From: an uncultured Chitinophagaceae bacterium
GTDB lineage: Bacteria > Bacteroidota > Bacteroidia > Chitinophagales > Chitinophagaceae
Assembly: GCA_937958995.1 (NCBI GenBank)
Contig: CALGAP010000015.1
Span: 1 to 64,000 of the forward strand
DNA length: 64,000 nucleotides
Reading direction: 5' to 3'
Shown: piece by piece, positions 7,133 through 15,142 of the stretch
Position numbering within the stretch: position 1 is the first letter of the stretch
Layout: the number at the start of each line of letters is the position of its first letter
The notes under the pieces: model-generated
What the model saw: the letters and a program-made list of their open reading frames with translations, nothing else
What the model was told of the DNA's origin: nothing
Database searches by the model: none
Made by a program: the position numbers and the translations under genes

Positions 7133-8169
7133 TCGGTTTTGTTAGAACAGCAACGATTATCGATAAATGTGTTGATTATTGTCTAAGTGATAAGAAAGAA
7201 TTATCTGAACGGCAGAAACAGCAATTATCACTTGATGAGAAGGTGCAGCACTTTGAGCGTGCGGAAATATTGGAATATAATAAATGTTTTGGCAACCGTG
7301 ATGAGATCCTTGAACAGTTAGCGGACGTAGCAAGCCTGAACAGACGTGTAAAAAATCCGCTATTTCATATTTCGCTACGCCTGGCGCCAGGTGATCAACT
7401 AAGCACGGAACAACTGATAGATGTCGGACAGGAATGCGCCAAAGAATTTGGATTCGCAGATAACCAATACATCACTGTCCTGCATAAAGACACACGGCAG
7501 CCGCATATTCATATCATCGCCAACCGTATAGGATTCGATGGCAAATGTGCCAGCGACAGCAACAGTTACAAAAGGATGGCTGCCCTTTGCAGGCGACTTG
7601 AACAAAAACATAAACTCCGTGAAGTATTAAGCCCGCGACGGTTTTTACCGGAAGAAATGCGCCATATTCCCCGCCTTGATTCCAGAAAGGAACGGTTAAA
7701 AAAAGATATAAGGGAAACTTTACAGGAAGTAAATACTTATGACCAGTTCGAAGAAGTAATGAAGAAGTTAGGTTACCAGGTATTAAAAGGCCGGGGTATT
7801 ACCTTTATCGATAATAAAAAGGTGAGGATAAAAGGCAGCGAAGTAGGTTTTTCACTAGCAAAAATCGAGCGGGCGTTGCAACTCAAACAAAAAATTGCCG
7901 CTATTCCTTCCGAGGAAAAGCAACGGGTACACGCTATAAAACAGGCGTTGTCCAACAACCCGAAAACGGCTACCCATCAGCTATTACGTCAAACATTTAT
8001 GGAAAGCCTGTTGGAGCAATTAGAACGATCTGCGTATTATAGGTCCGAGCAGGAAATGTTTAAAATCTTGTTTGGGTCGGATCAAACCGAACAATACAAT
8101 CAATCTGTCAGTTCAGAACTAATCCGGGAAGCGAAACGAAAAAAGAAGCGGAAACGTCTCAGGCAGTAA
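7129..8169 (+). CDS. Relaxase / mobilization nuclease (MobA/VirD2-like)
   Basis: The 346-residue relaxase has the metal-binding histidine motif H-K-D-T-x-x-P-H-I-H-I-I-A-N-R (about residues 119-133), matching the H-x-D-x-x-x-P-H-x-H-x-x-x-N-R pattern of PF03432 relaxases. A candidate catalytic tyrosine lies near the N terminus (V-D-Y-C, residue 17), preceded by a beta-strand. The C terminus is basic (K-R-K-K-K-R-K), suited to DNA binding. It should nick the element at oriT and pilot the strand through a helper conjugation channel. It is translationally coupled to mobC. Confidence 0.92.
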   Translation: MIGFVRTATIIDKCVDYCLSDKKELSERQKQQLSLDEKVQHFERAEILEYNKCFGNRDEILEQLADVASLNRRVKNPLFHISLRLAPGDQLSTEQLIDVGQECAKEFGFADNQYITVLHKDTRQPHIHIIANRIGFDGKCASDSNSYKRMAALCRRLEQKHKLREVLSPRRFLPEEMRHIPRLDSRKERLKKDIRETLQEVNTYDQFEEVMKKLGYQVLKGRGITFIDNKKVRIKGSEVGFSLAKIERALQLKQKIAAIPSEEKQRVHAIKQALSNNPKTATHQLLRQTFMESLLEQLERSAYYRSEQEMFKILFGSDQTEQYNQSVSSELIREAKRKKKRKRLRQ

Positions 8170-8196
8170 TAATATTGTCAAATAAAATATTTCTAT

Positions 8197-8730
8197 ATGG
8201 GAAACTTTGAGCAAGAAAAAGTGAAAGAAGAGGGATTAAACGACCTGCTTCGAACAGTTGTGGCGCGACTAAACAGTCAGTCGTCTGCCATTGATGAGCT
8301 TACTTCAATGGTTAAAAGGGTGGAAGGATCAACCAGTAAGTTACAAACACAGCCTAAACCGAATGTTGTAGTCGATACTAAACCGATTGAAGACATTCTA
8401 AAAAATGGTTTTTCTGAAATCAAAACGCACATAGCGTCACAACCGAAAGCCCTGGTTAAAAAGTTCCGCATCCTACTCTTTCCTGAGCAGGATGCGAAGC
8501 TGTTTTACAAAATTGTTTTCAGCCGGTGGTTTATGTGGCTGTCTATAATGTTCTTTTGCTTTTATGTTTATAAATGGGCCGTGTACCGCGAAAACTTACA
8601 AAAGGAAGTAACGATGGAGGCTTTAAAAACGCACCATATAATCCGGGCATGGGATTATATGTACGGTATTAAAAGCAAACAACTACATAAAATGATGGAC
8701 AGTGCCTTAATAAAAACCGTCCAACGATAA
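8197..8730 (+). CDS. Mobilization-associated single-span membrane protein
   Basis: The 177-residue protein follows the relaxase gene by 27 bp. It has an N-terminal predicted coiled coil (about 10-50), a linker, one strong hydrophobic segment (about 108-126, rich in W, F, M and Y) and a basic C-terminal tail. No catalytic motif is visible. Proteins of this layout are frequently last in Bacteroidota mobilization operons. It may tether the relaxosome to the membrane or a conjugation channel, but this is inference from position. Confidence 0.7.
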   Translation: MGNFEQEKVKEEGLNDLLRTVVARLNSQSSAIDELTSMVKRVEGSTSKLQTQPKPNVVVDTKPIEDILKNGFSEIKTHIASQPKALVKKFRILLFPEQDAKLFYKIVFSRWFMWLSIMFFCFYVYKWAVYRENLQKEVTMEALKTHHIIRAWDYMYGIKSKQLHKMMDSALIKTVQR

Positions 8731-8743
8731 ACAATTCGATCGC

Positions 8744-9199
8744 TTATGTTTCCCTTCGCCTGCTATTCAATATCTCCATTATACAAAAAACGACTGCTGA
8801 AAGCAACCCCACCAAATGAATTGCGATTGAAAACAAGATTCCTTCCAGCGGAGAAAGTGTGGGAATAACCAATTTGACTGTGCAGGGCACAACAAAAGCG
8901 AACCCGCAATACATAGCGATAACCCCACGAAAACATATCCTTATTCCCCGATCTATTTTGTCACTCTGTGTATCTTTTTTGAATAATAGTCTATATAAAA
9001 AGTAAAAGCCTACTGTTATCGGTAATCCCACAATACTTGAACATACTGTCGCCCAGGCCAGATTAGCTGTTTTAAAATATTCTCCATAAAAAAGACAAAG
9101 AAAGCAGTAAGGATTTACTACGATGCTGAATATCGTAAAAATGGTAGTAAAGAACCTTTCAAAAAGGTACTTGCCAGATAATTTAATCATGAATGACAT
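8744..9199 (-). CDS. Four-span integral membrane protein
   Basis: The 151-residue protein is dominated by four hydrophobic segments (about 10-35, 43-68, 82-110 and 118-142) with short basic loops. No family is recognized. It is the last gene of a minus-strand operon that also carries the RadC-like gene, starting 7 bp after its stop. It converges with the mobilization operon, 13 bp away. A small membrane protein paired with a soluble sensor-like protein recalls effector/sensor cargo pairs, but there is no direct evidence of that. Confidence 0.6.
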   Translation of the reverse strand: MSFMIKLSGKYLFERFFTTIFTIFSIVVNPYCFLCLFYGEYFKTANLAWATVCSSIVGLPITVGFYFLYRLLFKKDTQSDKIDRGIRICFRGVIAMYCGFAFVVPCTVKLVIPTLSPLEGILFSIAIHLVGLLSAVVFCIMEILNSRRRET

Positions 9200-9206
9200 T
9201 TGATTT

Positions 9207-10109
9207 TTACTCCTTAGGGTCTTCTGGAGCTATAATCAAGAGCCGGTGTAGCGGAATCACTTTTATACGATCATGACATTTCAAGCCGGTTTTGGCGATC
9301 CAGTCGCCGATCAAATAAATTCTGGAGGTCCTCATATATACGTCCTGATAAAGATCGTTCTGAACGGTGTAGCCGCGGGTCGCTGACATAATTTTTAAGC
9401 GGCGTACACGGCCTTTTAAAAGTGAAGGCTTTTTAGAAAGGGTGTCAACCAGGTGCTGCAGGTGTTCAGTAACTATCGATTCATTTGGATCGTGCCGGGT
9501 ACCAACCACGTGTTGGCTTTCGCCAATGGACACCCCCGGTTCAGCCGAGTAGTGGGAGATGTCAATTTCATCGGCCTGCCCTTTTAGAAAATCGGCCTTT
9601 GAATTTCCTGATTGGTTATGGAGACGGTCATTGATAAGTGCGGGCGGCAGCAAATTGTTTTGCCGACATGAAAAGAACCGGCTTTTACCTACAATTACAT
9701 AGTCCCAAACGTCTATTTTAAACATCTTCCCGATTTCGATTGCCTTTTTCAAAAGCTTTTCGTCAGCCTCATCCAAACTTAGATCGTCGAAACGACGGTT
9801 TCTCGCAATACATATAGCAACTGCATCCGTTCTTAGCGCTGGCAGTATTAGTTTACGGGGATCTGAAAGAATAGCGTTAACATCACCCGTAAGTTCATAC
9901 ATACCCAATACCTGGTATGCTTTGGAAAGCAGCATCACGCGCACTTTCTGTTTATCACAAACGGAATTTTTATCCCAGGTATCGAGGAATATCCATCCCG
10001 CACTTTGAAGACTACTGATGGCTGGACGTTTAGAAAATCGCACATGAGGACGGTAGACAACTTCAATGACAGGAACAACAAAATCATCGGATAAATCATA
10101 CCCACTCAT
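9207..10109 (-). CDS. RadC-like (JAB/JAMM fold) protein lacking metal-binding residues
   Basis: Residues about 55-160 follow the RadC C-terminal domain: V-M-L-L-S-K-A-Y-Q-V-L-G, then D-P-R-K-L-I-L-P-A-L, then I-C-I-A-R-N-R-R-F-D-D-L-S-x-x-E-A-D, and W-D-Y-V-I-V-G. In RadC the fourth block reads as H-N-H-P-S-G-x-x-x-P-S-x-x-D; here both histidines are arginines, so no JAMM metal site remains. A C-terminal extension of about 130 residues (170-300) is unlike RadC. It is probably a binding or scaffold derivative. RadC-type proteins are common in Bacteroidota mobile elements; the degenerate form with an extension is not familiar to me. Confidence 0.7.
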   Translation of the reverse strand: MSGYDLSDDFVVPVIEVVYRPHVRFSKRPAISSLQSAGWIFLDTWDKNSVCDKQKVRVMLLSKAYQVLGMYELTGDVNAILSDPRKLILPALRTDAVAICIARNRRFDDLSLDEADEKLLKKAIEIGKMFKIDVWDYVIVGKSRFFSCRQNNLLPPALINDRLHNQSGNSKADFLKGQADEIDISHYSAEPGVSIGESQHVVGTRHDPNESIVTEHLQHLVDTLSKKPSLLKGRVRRLKIMSATRGYTVQNDLYQDVYMRTSRIYLIGDWIAKTGLKCHDRIKVIPLHRLLIIAPEDPKE

Positions 10110-10161
10110 ACAATCTCACTTTAAATGAAGAACGAATTAAAACGGGCCTCCCTGACTAACT

Positions 10162-10305
10162 CTAATCATGGATTTTTACCCCGTGGATTTGAACTATCAT
10201 CTTATCATCATCTTTACCTTTAAACAACGTAACACTTTTTACTTCCAATTTTATGTATTCATAATCTTCGGCGTCAATATCTTGTTCAGGACAGATTTCC
10301 ACCAT
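10162..10305 (-). CDS. Possible small acidic protein (47 aa)
   Basis: An open frame starting at ATG 10303-10305 and ending at TAG 10162-10164 encodes 47 residues rich in D, E and K, containing E-V-K-S-V-T-L-F. The frame stays open upstream without an ATG, almost to the stop of the HTH gene (10335-10538). The true start might therefore be a rare codon, or the two may once have been fused by frameshift. It has the same direction and close spacing as its neighbours. Low confidence because of length. Confidence 0.35.
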   Translation of the reverse strand: MVEICPEQDIDAEDYEYIKLEVKSVTLFKGKDDDKMIVQIHGVKIHD

Positions 10306-10334
10306 ACTTTGCTTAAGGCGATTAATAGTGTCGT

Positions 10335-10538
10335 CTAGTATTTGGACAATCGCTCATTCTCATCGTCAGTTAGTACAAATTCTCCCTTGGCCAATCCTTT
10401 TACAAGTTTCTTTGGCAAGCCAGCCAGTTCGGCTATTTCTCGCCACAAAAACCCTTTCTCATTTAGTAATACAATTTTTGACTGCAACAAATCGTCTACT
10501 TCCACGACAGGTTGTTCGTTTCTTAAAACTGTTCCCAT
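10335..10538 (-). CDS. Small helix-turn-helix protein
   Basis: The 67-residue protein has a likely HTH in its middle, L-W-R-E-I-A-E-L-A-G-L-P-K-K-L-V-K-G-L, followed by an acidic tail. It is the first gene of a minus-strand set leading to the RadC-like and four-span membrane genes. It may be the local repressor. There is no Shine-Dalgarno sequence, only A-rich DNA before the ATG, as is usual in Bacteroidota. Confidence 0.6.
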   Translation of the reverse strand: MGTVLRNEQPVVEVDDLLQSKIVLLNEKGFLWREIAELAGLPKKLVKGLAKGEFVLTDDENERLSKY

Positions 10539-10933
10539 AACTTTTGTTTTTTTGTGAAGTAATAAATGGTATCTGCCGGGCTAAGTATCAAATGATAATT
10601 AACCGCGCTCTATGCATATTTGCATGCTACATAAACTAAATACCAATTTTTTAAAGGGAGGCAGGTGACTGATGGGGTGGAGCAATAAAGTAATAGGGTC
10701 GGAACCTACTCTGCCCTTTGCCACACAGGCTCTGACTAAGCCTACCACCTTGCGATGGTCAAATGCGAAAAAGACATAAGTAGGCCCAACCCTATAACGC
10801 AAAATAAGGATTGGGCGCTTTACTTACTCCCGCATTTGTTGAATTAGTCAGATTCGTGTGGCGAGATCTGTAAGCGTACCTCTATTAATTGAAGTACATC
10901 AAGTAATATGTTGCTGAACAAAGATAAATAAAA
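10539..10933. other. Intergenic region between divergent regulators, nothing identified
   Basis: About 400 bases separate the small HTH gene (minus) from the XRE gene (plus). Short frames here lack codon bias or recognizable domains. It probably holds divergent promoters. Apart from the operator candidate just to its right I see no structured element. Confidence 0.4.
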
Positions 10934-10953
10934 TAATGACATATTCGTCATTA
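10934..10953. promoter_or_regulatory. Inverted repeat, candidate operator for the XRE regulator
   Basis: TAATGAC (10934-10940) and GTCATTA (10947-10953) form perfect 7-bp arms around 6 bp, 35 bp upstream of the XRE start codon. The position fits autoregulation. Confidence 0.45.
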
Positions 10954-10988
10954 ATCAGCAGAATGTTTCTTGGCATCTTGTCGGTCTG

Positions 10989-11216
10989 ATGAGCCAATTA
11001 AGAGACAGTAAATTATTACAGAAGATTGCCATAGTCATTAAACAACTGAGGGACGAAAAAGGGATATCGCAGGAGGAGGTGTATAATGACATTAATATTC
11101 ATATAGGCAGAATAGAAACCGCCAAAGCAAATTTGAGCGTTAGTACTTTAGCCGCTCTATGCAAGTACTTCAATATTAGTTTGTCCGAATTCCATCGGCG
11201 GGTGGAAAGCCTTTAA
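10989..11216 (+). CDS. XRE-family HTH transcriptional regulator (small)
   Basis: The 75-residue protein is almost entirely a Cro/C1-type HTH: I-K-Q-L-R-D-E-K-G-I-S-Q-E-E-V, then I-x-R-I-E-T-A-K-A-N-L-S-V-S-T-L-A-A-L-C-K-Y-F. Small stand-alone XRE proteins of this type are common in Bacteroidota mobile elements. It is read toward the arsenic cluster but separated from it by about 180 bp, so it is probably an independent unit. Confidence 0.85.
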   Translation: MSQLRDSKLLQKIAIVIKQLRDEKGISQEEVYNDINIHIGRIETAKANLSVSTLAALCKYFNISLSEFHRRVESL

Positions 11217-11373
11217 ATGTAGGGCAGGAGGCCCCGGTAGGGCTATGCTCTCTATCATGTCGCAGCTACGTTTCAACCGTCAAACTTCGGCCGCGTTTAC
11301 GCTACCTACGCACCCCCGGCTATAGCTACACTTTCCATGCCTTTTCAAAAAATTATTTTGGAACTTCCGAGTT

Positions 11374-11391
11374 TATCGTAATATTGCAATA
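11374..11391. promoter_or_regulatory. ArsR operator candidate upstream of arsR
   Basis: TATCGTAATATTGCAATA is an imperfect inverted repeat ending four bases before the arsR start. It shares the ATCGnnATATTGC core with the site at 11743-11758 before arsM. Two such sites bracketing arsR suggest ArsR represses its own gene and the downstream operon. Confidence 0.6.
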
Positions 11392-11394
11392 GAT

Positions 11395-11724
11395 ATGGGA
11401 CTTACGAAAACCGAGATATTCAACGACAAACAAAACAAGCTGGCGGCCATGATGAAGGCGCTGGCTCACCCTGCCCGTATTGCTATTATTCAATACCTCA
11501 TCAAATCTCAGGCGTGTATTTGCGGAGATCTGGTGGAAGAGTTGGGCTTGGCACAGGCAACCATAAGCCAGCATTTGAAAGAGTTAAAAAATGCGGGACT
11601 AATTCAGGGTACAATAGAAGGAACCAGTGTATGTTATTGCATCGATCCGAAAGTATGGAAACAGTACAAAATGGCTTTTGACGCGTTTTTCGTGGCTTAT
11701 ACCGATAAAGACGGATGTTGTTGA
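11395..11724 (+). CDS. arsR: ArsR/SmtB-family arsenic-responsive repressor
   Basis: The 109-residue winged-helix repressor contains A-L-A-H-P-A-R-I-A-I-I-Q-Y-L and the metal-site helix with C-I-C-G-D-L-V-E-E-L, where the two cysteines match the As(III) pair of ArsR. The recognition helix reads L-A-Q-A-T-I-S-Q-H-L-K-E-L. It ends in Cys-Cys and has another cysteine pair (V-C-Y-C), so extra thiols are available for metalloid binding. It heads the arsenic cluster, whose next gene is arsM. Confidence 0.92.
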   Translation: MGLTKTEIFNDKQNKLAAMMKALAHPARIAIIQYLIKSQACICGDLVEELGLAQATISQHLKELKNAGLIQGTIEGTSVCYCIDPKVWKQYKMAFDAFFVAYTDKDGCC

Positions 11725-11742
11725 TTTTTTTTGCTTATATAC

Positions 11743-11758
11743 ATCGCTATATTGCGAT
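11743..11758. promoter_or_regulatory. ArsR operator candidate upstream of arsM
   Basis: ATCGCTATATTGCGAT has perfect ATCGC/GCGAT arms and lies 21 bp before the arsM start. It resembles the site before arsR at 11374-11391. Confidence 0.65.
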
Positions 11759-11779
11759 TAAACAATAAATACAAATGAT

Positions 11780-12625
11780 ATGCAAACCGATAATGAATTA
11801 AAAGAACTGGTAAAACAGAAATACAGCGAAATCGCTTTACAGGACAAGGACACTAACGCCGCATCCTGTTGTGGCGCAGGCGGCTGCTCTATCGAAACTG
11901 CCAACATTATGACGGACGACTATTCGAGCCTCGAAGGCTACAATCCCGATGCAGATCTGGGACTGGGGTGTGGTTTGCCGACGCAGTTTGCGAAAATAAA
12001 GAAAGGCGATGTTGTGATCGACCTGGGCAGTGGTGCTGGTAATGACGCATTTATTGCCCGCGCTGAAACCGGTGAAACCGGCAAAGTAATCGGTATTGAT
12101 TTCACGCCTGCCATGATTGAGAAAGCCAGGCAAAACGCGGAAAAACTGGGTTATCATAATGTAGAGTTCAGGCAGGGAGACATTGAAAAGATGCCTGTGT
12201 CGGCCAACACAGCCGATGTTATCGTAAGTAACTGCGTCCTGAACCTCGTTCCTAATAAAGACGGCGTTTTAAAGGAAATTTACCGCGTACTTAAACCTGG
12301 CGCCCACTTCAGCATATCCGACATTGTATTGGAAGGGACTTTGCCGGAAAAGATTCAAAAAGCAGCAGAAATGTATGCCGGTTGTGTATCCGGTGCAATC
12401 CAGAAGCAGGTATATCTGGAACTGATCGAGCAGAATGGTTTCGAAAATATTACGGTTCAAAAAGAGAAACCAATCCATATTCCAGATGATATTCTGTTGA
12501 ACCATTTATCGGCAGAAGAACTTCAGGCGTTTCGCGCGAGCAAAACAGGTATTTACAGCATTACCGTTTTCGCGCAGAAACCACAGGAAGAAAAATCCTG
12601 TTGTGGGCCGTCATGCTGTAATTAA
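11780..12625 (+). CDS. arsM: Arsenite S-adenosylmethionine methyltransferase
   Basis: The 281-residue class I methyltransferase has SAM motif I V-I-D-L-G-S-G-A-G-N-D, a G-I-D-F-T motif II, and cysteines placed as in ArsM: L-G-L-G-C-G-L-P near residue 64, S-N-C-V-L-N near 157 and A-G-C-V-S-G near 203. An N-terminal C-C-G-A-G-G-C and a C-terminal C-C-G-P-S-C-C tail add thiols. It methylates As(III) to volatile or less toxic methylarsenicals in the cytoplasm. A hairpin (12633-12660) follows the stop and may limit read-through to acr3. Confidence 0.93.
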   Translation: MQTDNELKELVKQKYSEIALQDKDTNAASCCGAGGCSIETANIMTDDYSSLEGYNPDADLGLGCGLPTQFAKIKKGDVVIDLGSGAGNDAFIARAETGETGKVIGIDFTPAMIEKARQNAEKLGYHNVEFRQGDIEKMPVSANTADVIVSNCVLNLVPNKDGVLKEIYRVLKPGAHFSISDIVLEGTLPEKIQKAAEMYAGCVSGAIQKQVYLELIEQNGFENITVQKEKPIHIPDDILLNHLSAEELQAFRASKTGIYSITVFAQKPQEEKSCCGPSCCN

Positions 12626-12632
12626 TTCAAAG

Positions 12633-12660
12633 AAACTGGTGTCCGTTGGCACCAGTTTTC
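12633..12660 (+). terminator. Hairpin with T-rich tail between arsM and acr3
   Basis: AAACTGGTG (12633-12641) pairs with CACCAGTTT (12650-12658) around 8 nt, followed by TCATTTTCT. It is a weak terminator or attenuator that would reduce acr3 expression relative to arsM. Confidence 0.55.
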
Positions 12661-12756
12661 ATTTTCTATAAACCATCTATTCTTCATGAGTGCAAATAAT
12701 TGTAATCCTGTAATCGAGCGAAAAAAGCTGAGCTTTCTTGACCGTTACCTTACTGT

Positions 12757-13761
12757 ATGGATTTTACCGCAATGGCGGTGGGGGTAGGTTTAGGATATTT
12801 CTTGCCGTCTATACCTGACGTTATTAATACCTATTCGAGTGGGACAACCAATATTCCGCTTGCCATAGGTCTTATTTTAATGATGTATCCGCCCCTGGCT
12901 AGAGTGCGATATGAAAAGATGGGTGAGGTGTTTAAGAACACGAAGATTCTAGGCACATCGCTGCTGCTTAACTGGGTTATTGGGCCGATACTGATGTTTT
13001 TACTTGCCATTCTTTTTCTCAAAGGCTATCCTGAATACATGATCGGGTTGATTCTGATAGGGCTTGCCCGATGTATTGCTATGGTAATTGTATGGAACGA
13101 ACTGGCCGAAGGAAACCGGGAATATGCAGCCGGATTGGTTGCACTGAACAGTATTTTTCAGGTGGTATTTTTCAGTGTTTACGCTTATGTTTTCATTACA
13201 GTATTGCCTCCTTTGTTTGGTTTAAACGGACTGGAAGTAAACATCACAATCGGACAAATTGCTGAGAGTGTTGCCATTTATCTCGGAATACCATTTGCCG
13301 CTGGAGTAATATCAAGGGTTGTGCTACTTAAACTTAAAGGGGAAGAGTGGTACCAGAAAAAATTTATTCCCGCGATTTCACCTATCACACTAATTGCATT
13401 GCTCTTTACGATCATTGTAATGTTTAGCCTTAAAGGCGAGCTGATCGTTCGAATTCCTTTTGACGTAGTTAGAATTGCGATTCCCCTGGTCATTTATTTT
13501 GCTATTATGTTTCTTGTAAGTTTCTTCCTGGGCAAGGCGCTAGGCGCAGACTATTCTAAAAATGCATCCATTGCCTTTACCGCAGCAGGAAACAACTTTG
13601 AGTTAGCAATTGCCGTGGCCATTGGGGTATTTGGGATAAATAGCGGTCAGGCATTTGCAGGGGTAATTGGCCCCCTCGTTGAGGTTCCTGCTTTGATAGC
13701 ACTCGTAAACGTAGCATTTTGGCTTCGCAGAAAATATTATTCACCTACACAAATAGCTTAA
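12757..13761 (+). CDS. acr3: ACR3-family arsenite efflux permease (5' end apparently frameshifted)
   Basis: The 334-residue product is an Acr3 permease with about ten membrane segments. The conserved cysteine is in L-I-G-L-A-R-C-I-A-M-V-I-V-W-N-E-L (fourth span), and the conserved glutamate is in G-N-N-F-E-L-A-I-A (ninth span). It expels As(III). The expected N terminus is encoded upstream in another frame: ATG 12686 starts M-S-A-N-N-C-N-P-V-I-E-R-K-K-L-S-F-L-D-R-Y-L-T, a normal Acr3 beginning. One extra T in the T4 run at 12762-12765 would join it to the main frame. Either there is a 1-base loss, or translation starts at ATG 12757 inside the first span. Natural locus 12686-13761. Confidence 0.88.
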   Translation: MDFTAMAVGVGLGYFLPSIPDVINTYSSGTTNIPLAIGLILMMYPPLARVRYEKMGEVFKNTKILGTSLLLNWVIGPILMFLLAILFLKGYPEYMIGLILIGLARCIAMVIVWNELAEGNREYAAGLVALNSIFQVVFFSVYAYVFITVLPPLFGLNGLEVNITIGQIAESVAIYLGIPFAAGVISRVVLLKLKGEEWYQKKFIPAISPITLIALLFTIIVMFSLKGELIVRIPFDVVRIAIPLVIYFAIMFLVSFFLGKALGADYSKNASIAFTAAGNNFELAIAVAIGVFGINSGQAFAGVIGPLVEVPALIALVNVAFWLRRKYYSPTQIA

Positions 13762-13764
13762 CGT

Positions 13765-14334
13765 ATGGAAATAGCATTTTTAGTTGCAATTGTACTATTG
13801 GTTCTGTTTGCGATTTTGGGTATGTATGATGGATTTTACCTTCACATTTTTAAGTACAAATTATACCAGCATGCTGAAAGTAAAGGTGAGCATATCACGC
13901 ATACAATAAGGGCTCTGCTGTTTCCTGCAATCCTTTACTTCCTTTATCTTCGAAACGATGCATTCGGCTTTTATCTTGGCTTAATCTTCCTGGGCATCGA
14001 CGTCGCGGTTACTATCATTGACGCCTATGTTGAAAAAGACAGCCGGACGTTCATGGGCGGATTGCCGAGAGGCGAGTACATTATACATCTGCTGGTAAAT
14101 GGATTCCACTTTGCCGCCATTGCCGTTTTCTTATTGATCAAGATTCGATTAAGCGATAGCGGTTTCACCTTAATAAATAACCATGAAACAATCCCTTTTT
14201 ATAACAGTTTTATCTGGTTGGTTGAAAACCTCATTCCCGGCGCTATTGTAATGGCATTAATCCATTTATTTGTTGCCATTCCACCCCTGGCAAAGTACTG
14301 GAATCACTATAGATCCAAAATATCCTGCTGCTAA
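13765..14334 (+). CDS. Multi-span membrane protein in the arsenic cluster
   Basis: The 189-residue protein has about five hydrophobic segments. A histidine-bearing loop after the first span (H-A-E-S-K-G-E-H-I-T-H-T-I-R) and a Y-V-E-K-D motif followed by G-G-L-P-R-G-E are visible. It ends in Cys-Cys, like ArsR. It begins 3 bp after the acr3 stop, so it is co-translated with the permease. I recognize no family; a role in metalloid handling is inferred only from position. Confidence 0.75.
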   Translation: MEIAFLVAIVLLVLFAILGMYDGFYLHIFKYKLYQHAESKGEHITHTIRALLFPAILYFLYLRNDAFGFYLGLIFLGIDVAVTIIDAYVEKDSRTFMGGLPRGEYIIHLLVNGFHFAAIAVFLLIKIRLSDSGFTLINNHETIPFYNSFIWLVENLIPGAIVMALIHLFVAIPPLAKYWNHYRSKISCC

Positions 14335-14362
14335 TAATTTATAAACGCTCATACATTCCAAA

Positions 14363-15136
14363 ATGAAAATTGCTCTTTTTTCTGACATTCATGCCAACCT
14401 TCCCGCATTGGAAGCGTTTTTTAAAGATCTCGATACAAGAAAAGCAGACGCAGTCTACTGCTTGGGTGACCTGGTTGGTTACAACATCTGGCCAAATGAG
14501 GTAATTGATGAAGTCCGCAAACGTAATATCCCTACCATTGCCGGTAACTATGATTTTGGAATCGGTCGTTCGAGCGACGATTGTGGCTGCGCCTATAAAA
14601 CGGACGACGAAAAGGCCAATGGCGCGGTTTCCATCTCGTTCACTAATCAACTTGTAAAAGATGAACAAAGGCGCTATCTACGTACACTACCGGCACATAT
14701 CAAGGTAGAATTTCAATTGAATAGCGACAAACTGAATCTTTTGTTGGTTCATGGTAGCCCGCGAAAGATAAATGAATACCTGTTTGAAGATAGAGATGAA
14801 AAAAGTTTATCCCGAATAATGCATGATGCCGAAGCAGACATCATGTGTTTTGGGCACACACACAAGCCTTACCACCGTGTACTTGAAATTAATGATGCGG
14901 GCACCATCCGGTACAGGCACGCAATAAATATCGGGTCAGTTGGCAAACCTAAAGACGGGAATCCGCAGGGCGGATATGTTCTGCTGCATTTAAACGATAA
15001 CAGCAGCATCAGTCAAAAAGAATCCATACAGGTCGAATTTATCAGGTTCAATTATGATATTGAAAAAGCTGCCAAAGCTGTAGAAGATAGCCCTTTGCCA
15101 AACGCCTATGCAGAAAGCCTAAGAAAAGGAATTTAA
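14363..15136 (+). CDS. Calcineurin-like metallophosphoesterase, copy 1
   Basis: The 257-residue protein has the metal-binding motifs F-S-D-I-H-A-N-L-P (residues 6-14), G-D-L-V-G-Y, a G-N-Y-D motif where many relatives have G-N-H-D, L-L-V-H-G-S-P, and F-G-H-T-H-K-P. A short insert with C-G-C follows G-N-Y-D, a combination I recall from a YfcE-like subfamily. It probably hydrolyses a phosphoester; substrate unknown. It is paralogous to the next gene, six bases downstream. Confidence 0.88.
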   Translation: MKIALFSDIHANLPALEAFFKDLDTRKADAVYCLGDLVGYNIWPNEVIDEVRKRNIPTIAGNYDFGIGRSSDDCGCAYKTDDEKANGAVSISFTNQLVKDEQRRYLRTLPAHIKVEFQLNSDKLNLLLVHGSPRKINEYLFEDRDEKSLSRIMHDAEADIMCFGHTHKPYHRVLEINDAGTIRYRHAINIGSVGKPKDGNPQGGYVLLHLNDNSSISQKESIQVEFIRFNYDIEKAAKAVEDSPLPNAYAESLRKGI

Positions 15137-15142
15137 TACTAC

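Noticed and set aside
10599..10802. Minus-strand 67-residue frame between the two regulator genes
   Set aside because: No domain, no neighbour context and no promoter; biased residues typical of noncoding DNA.
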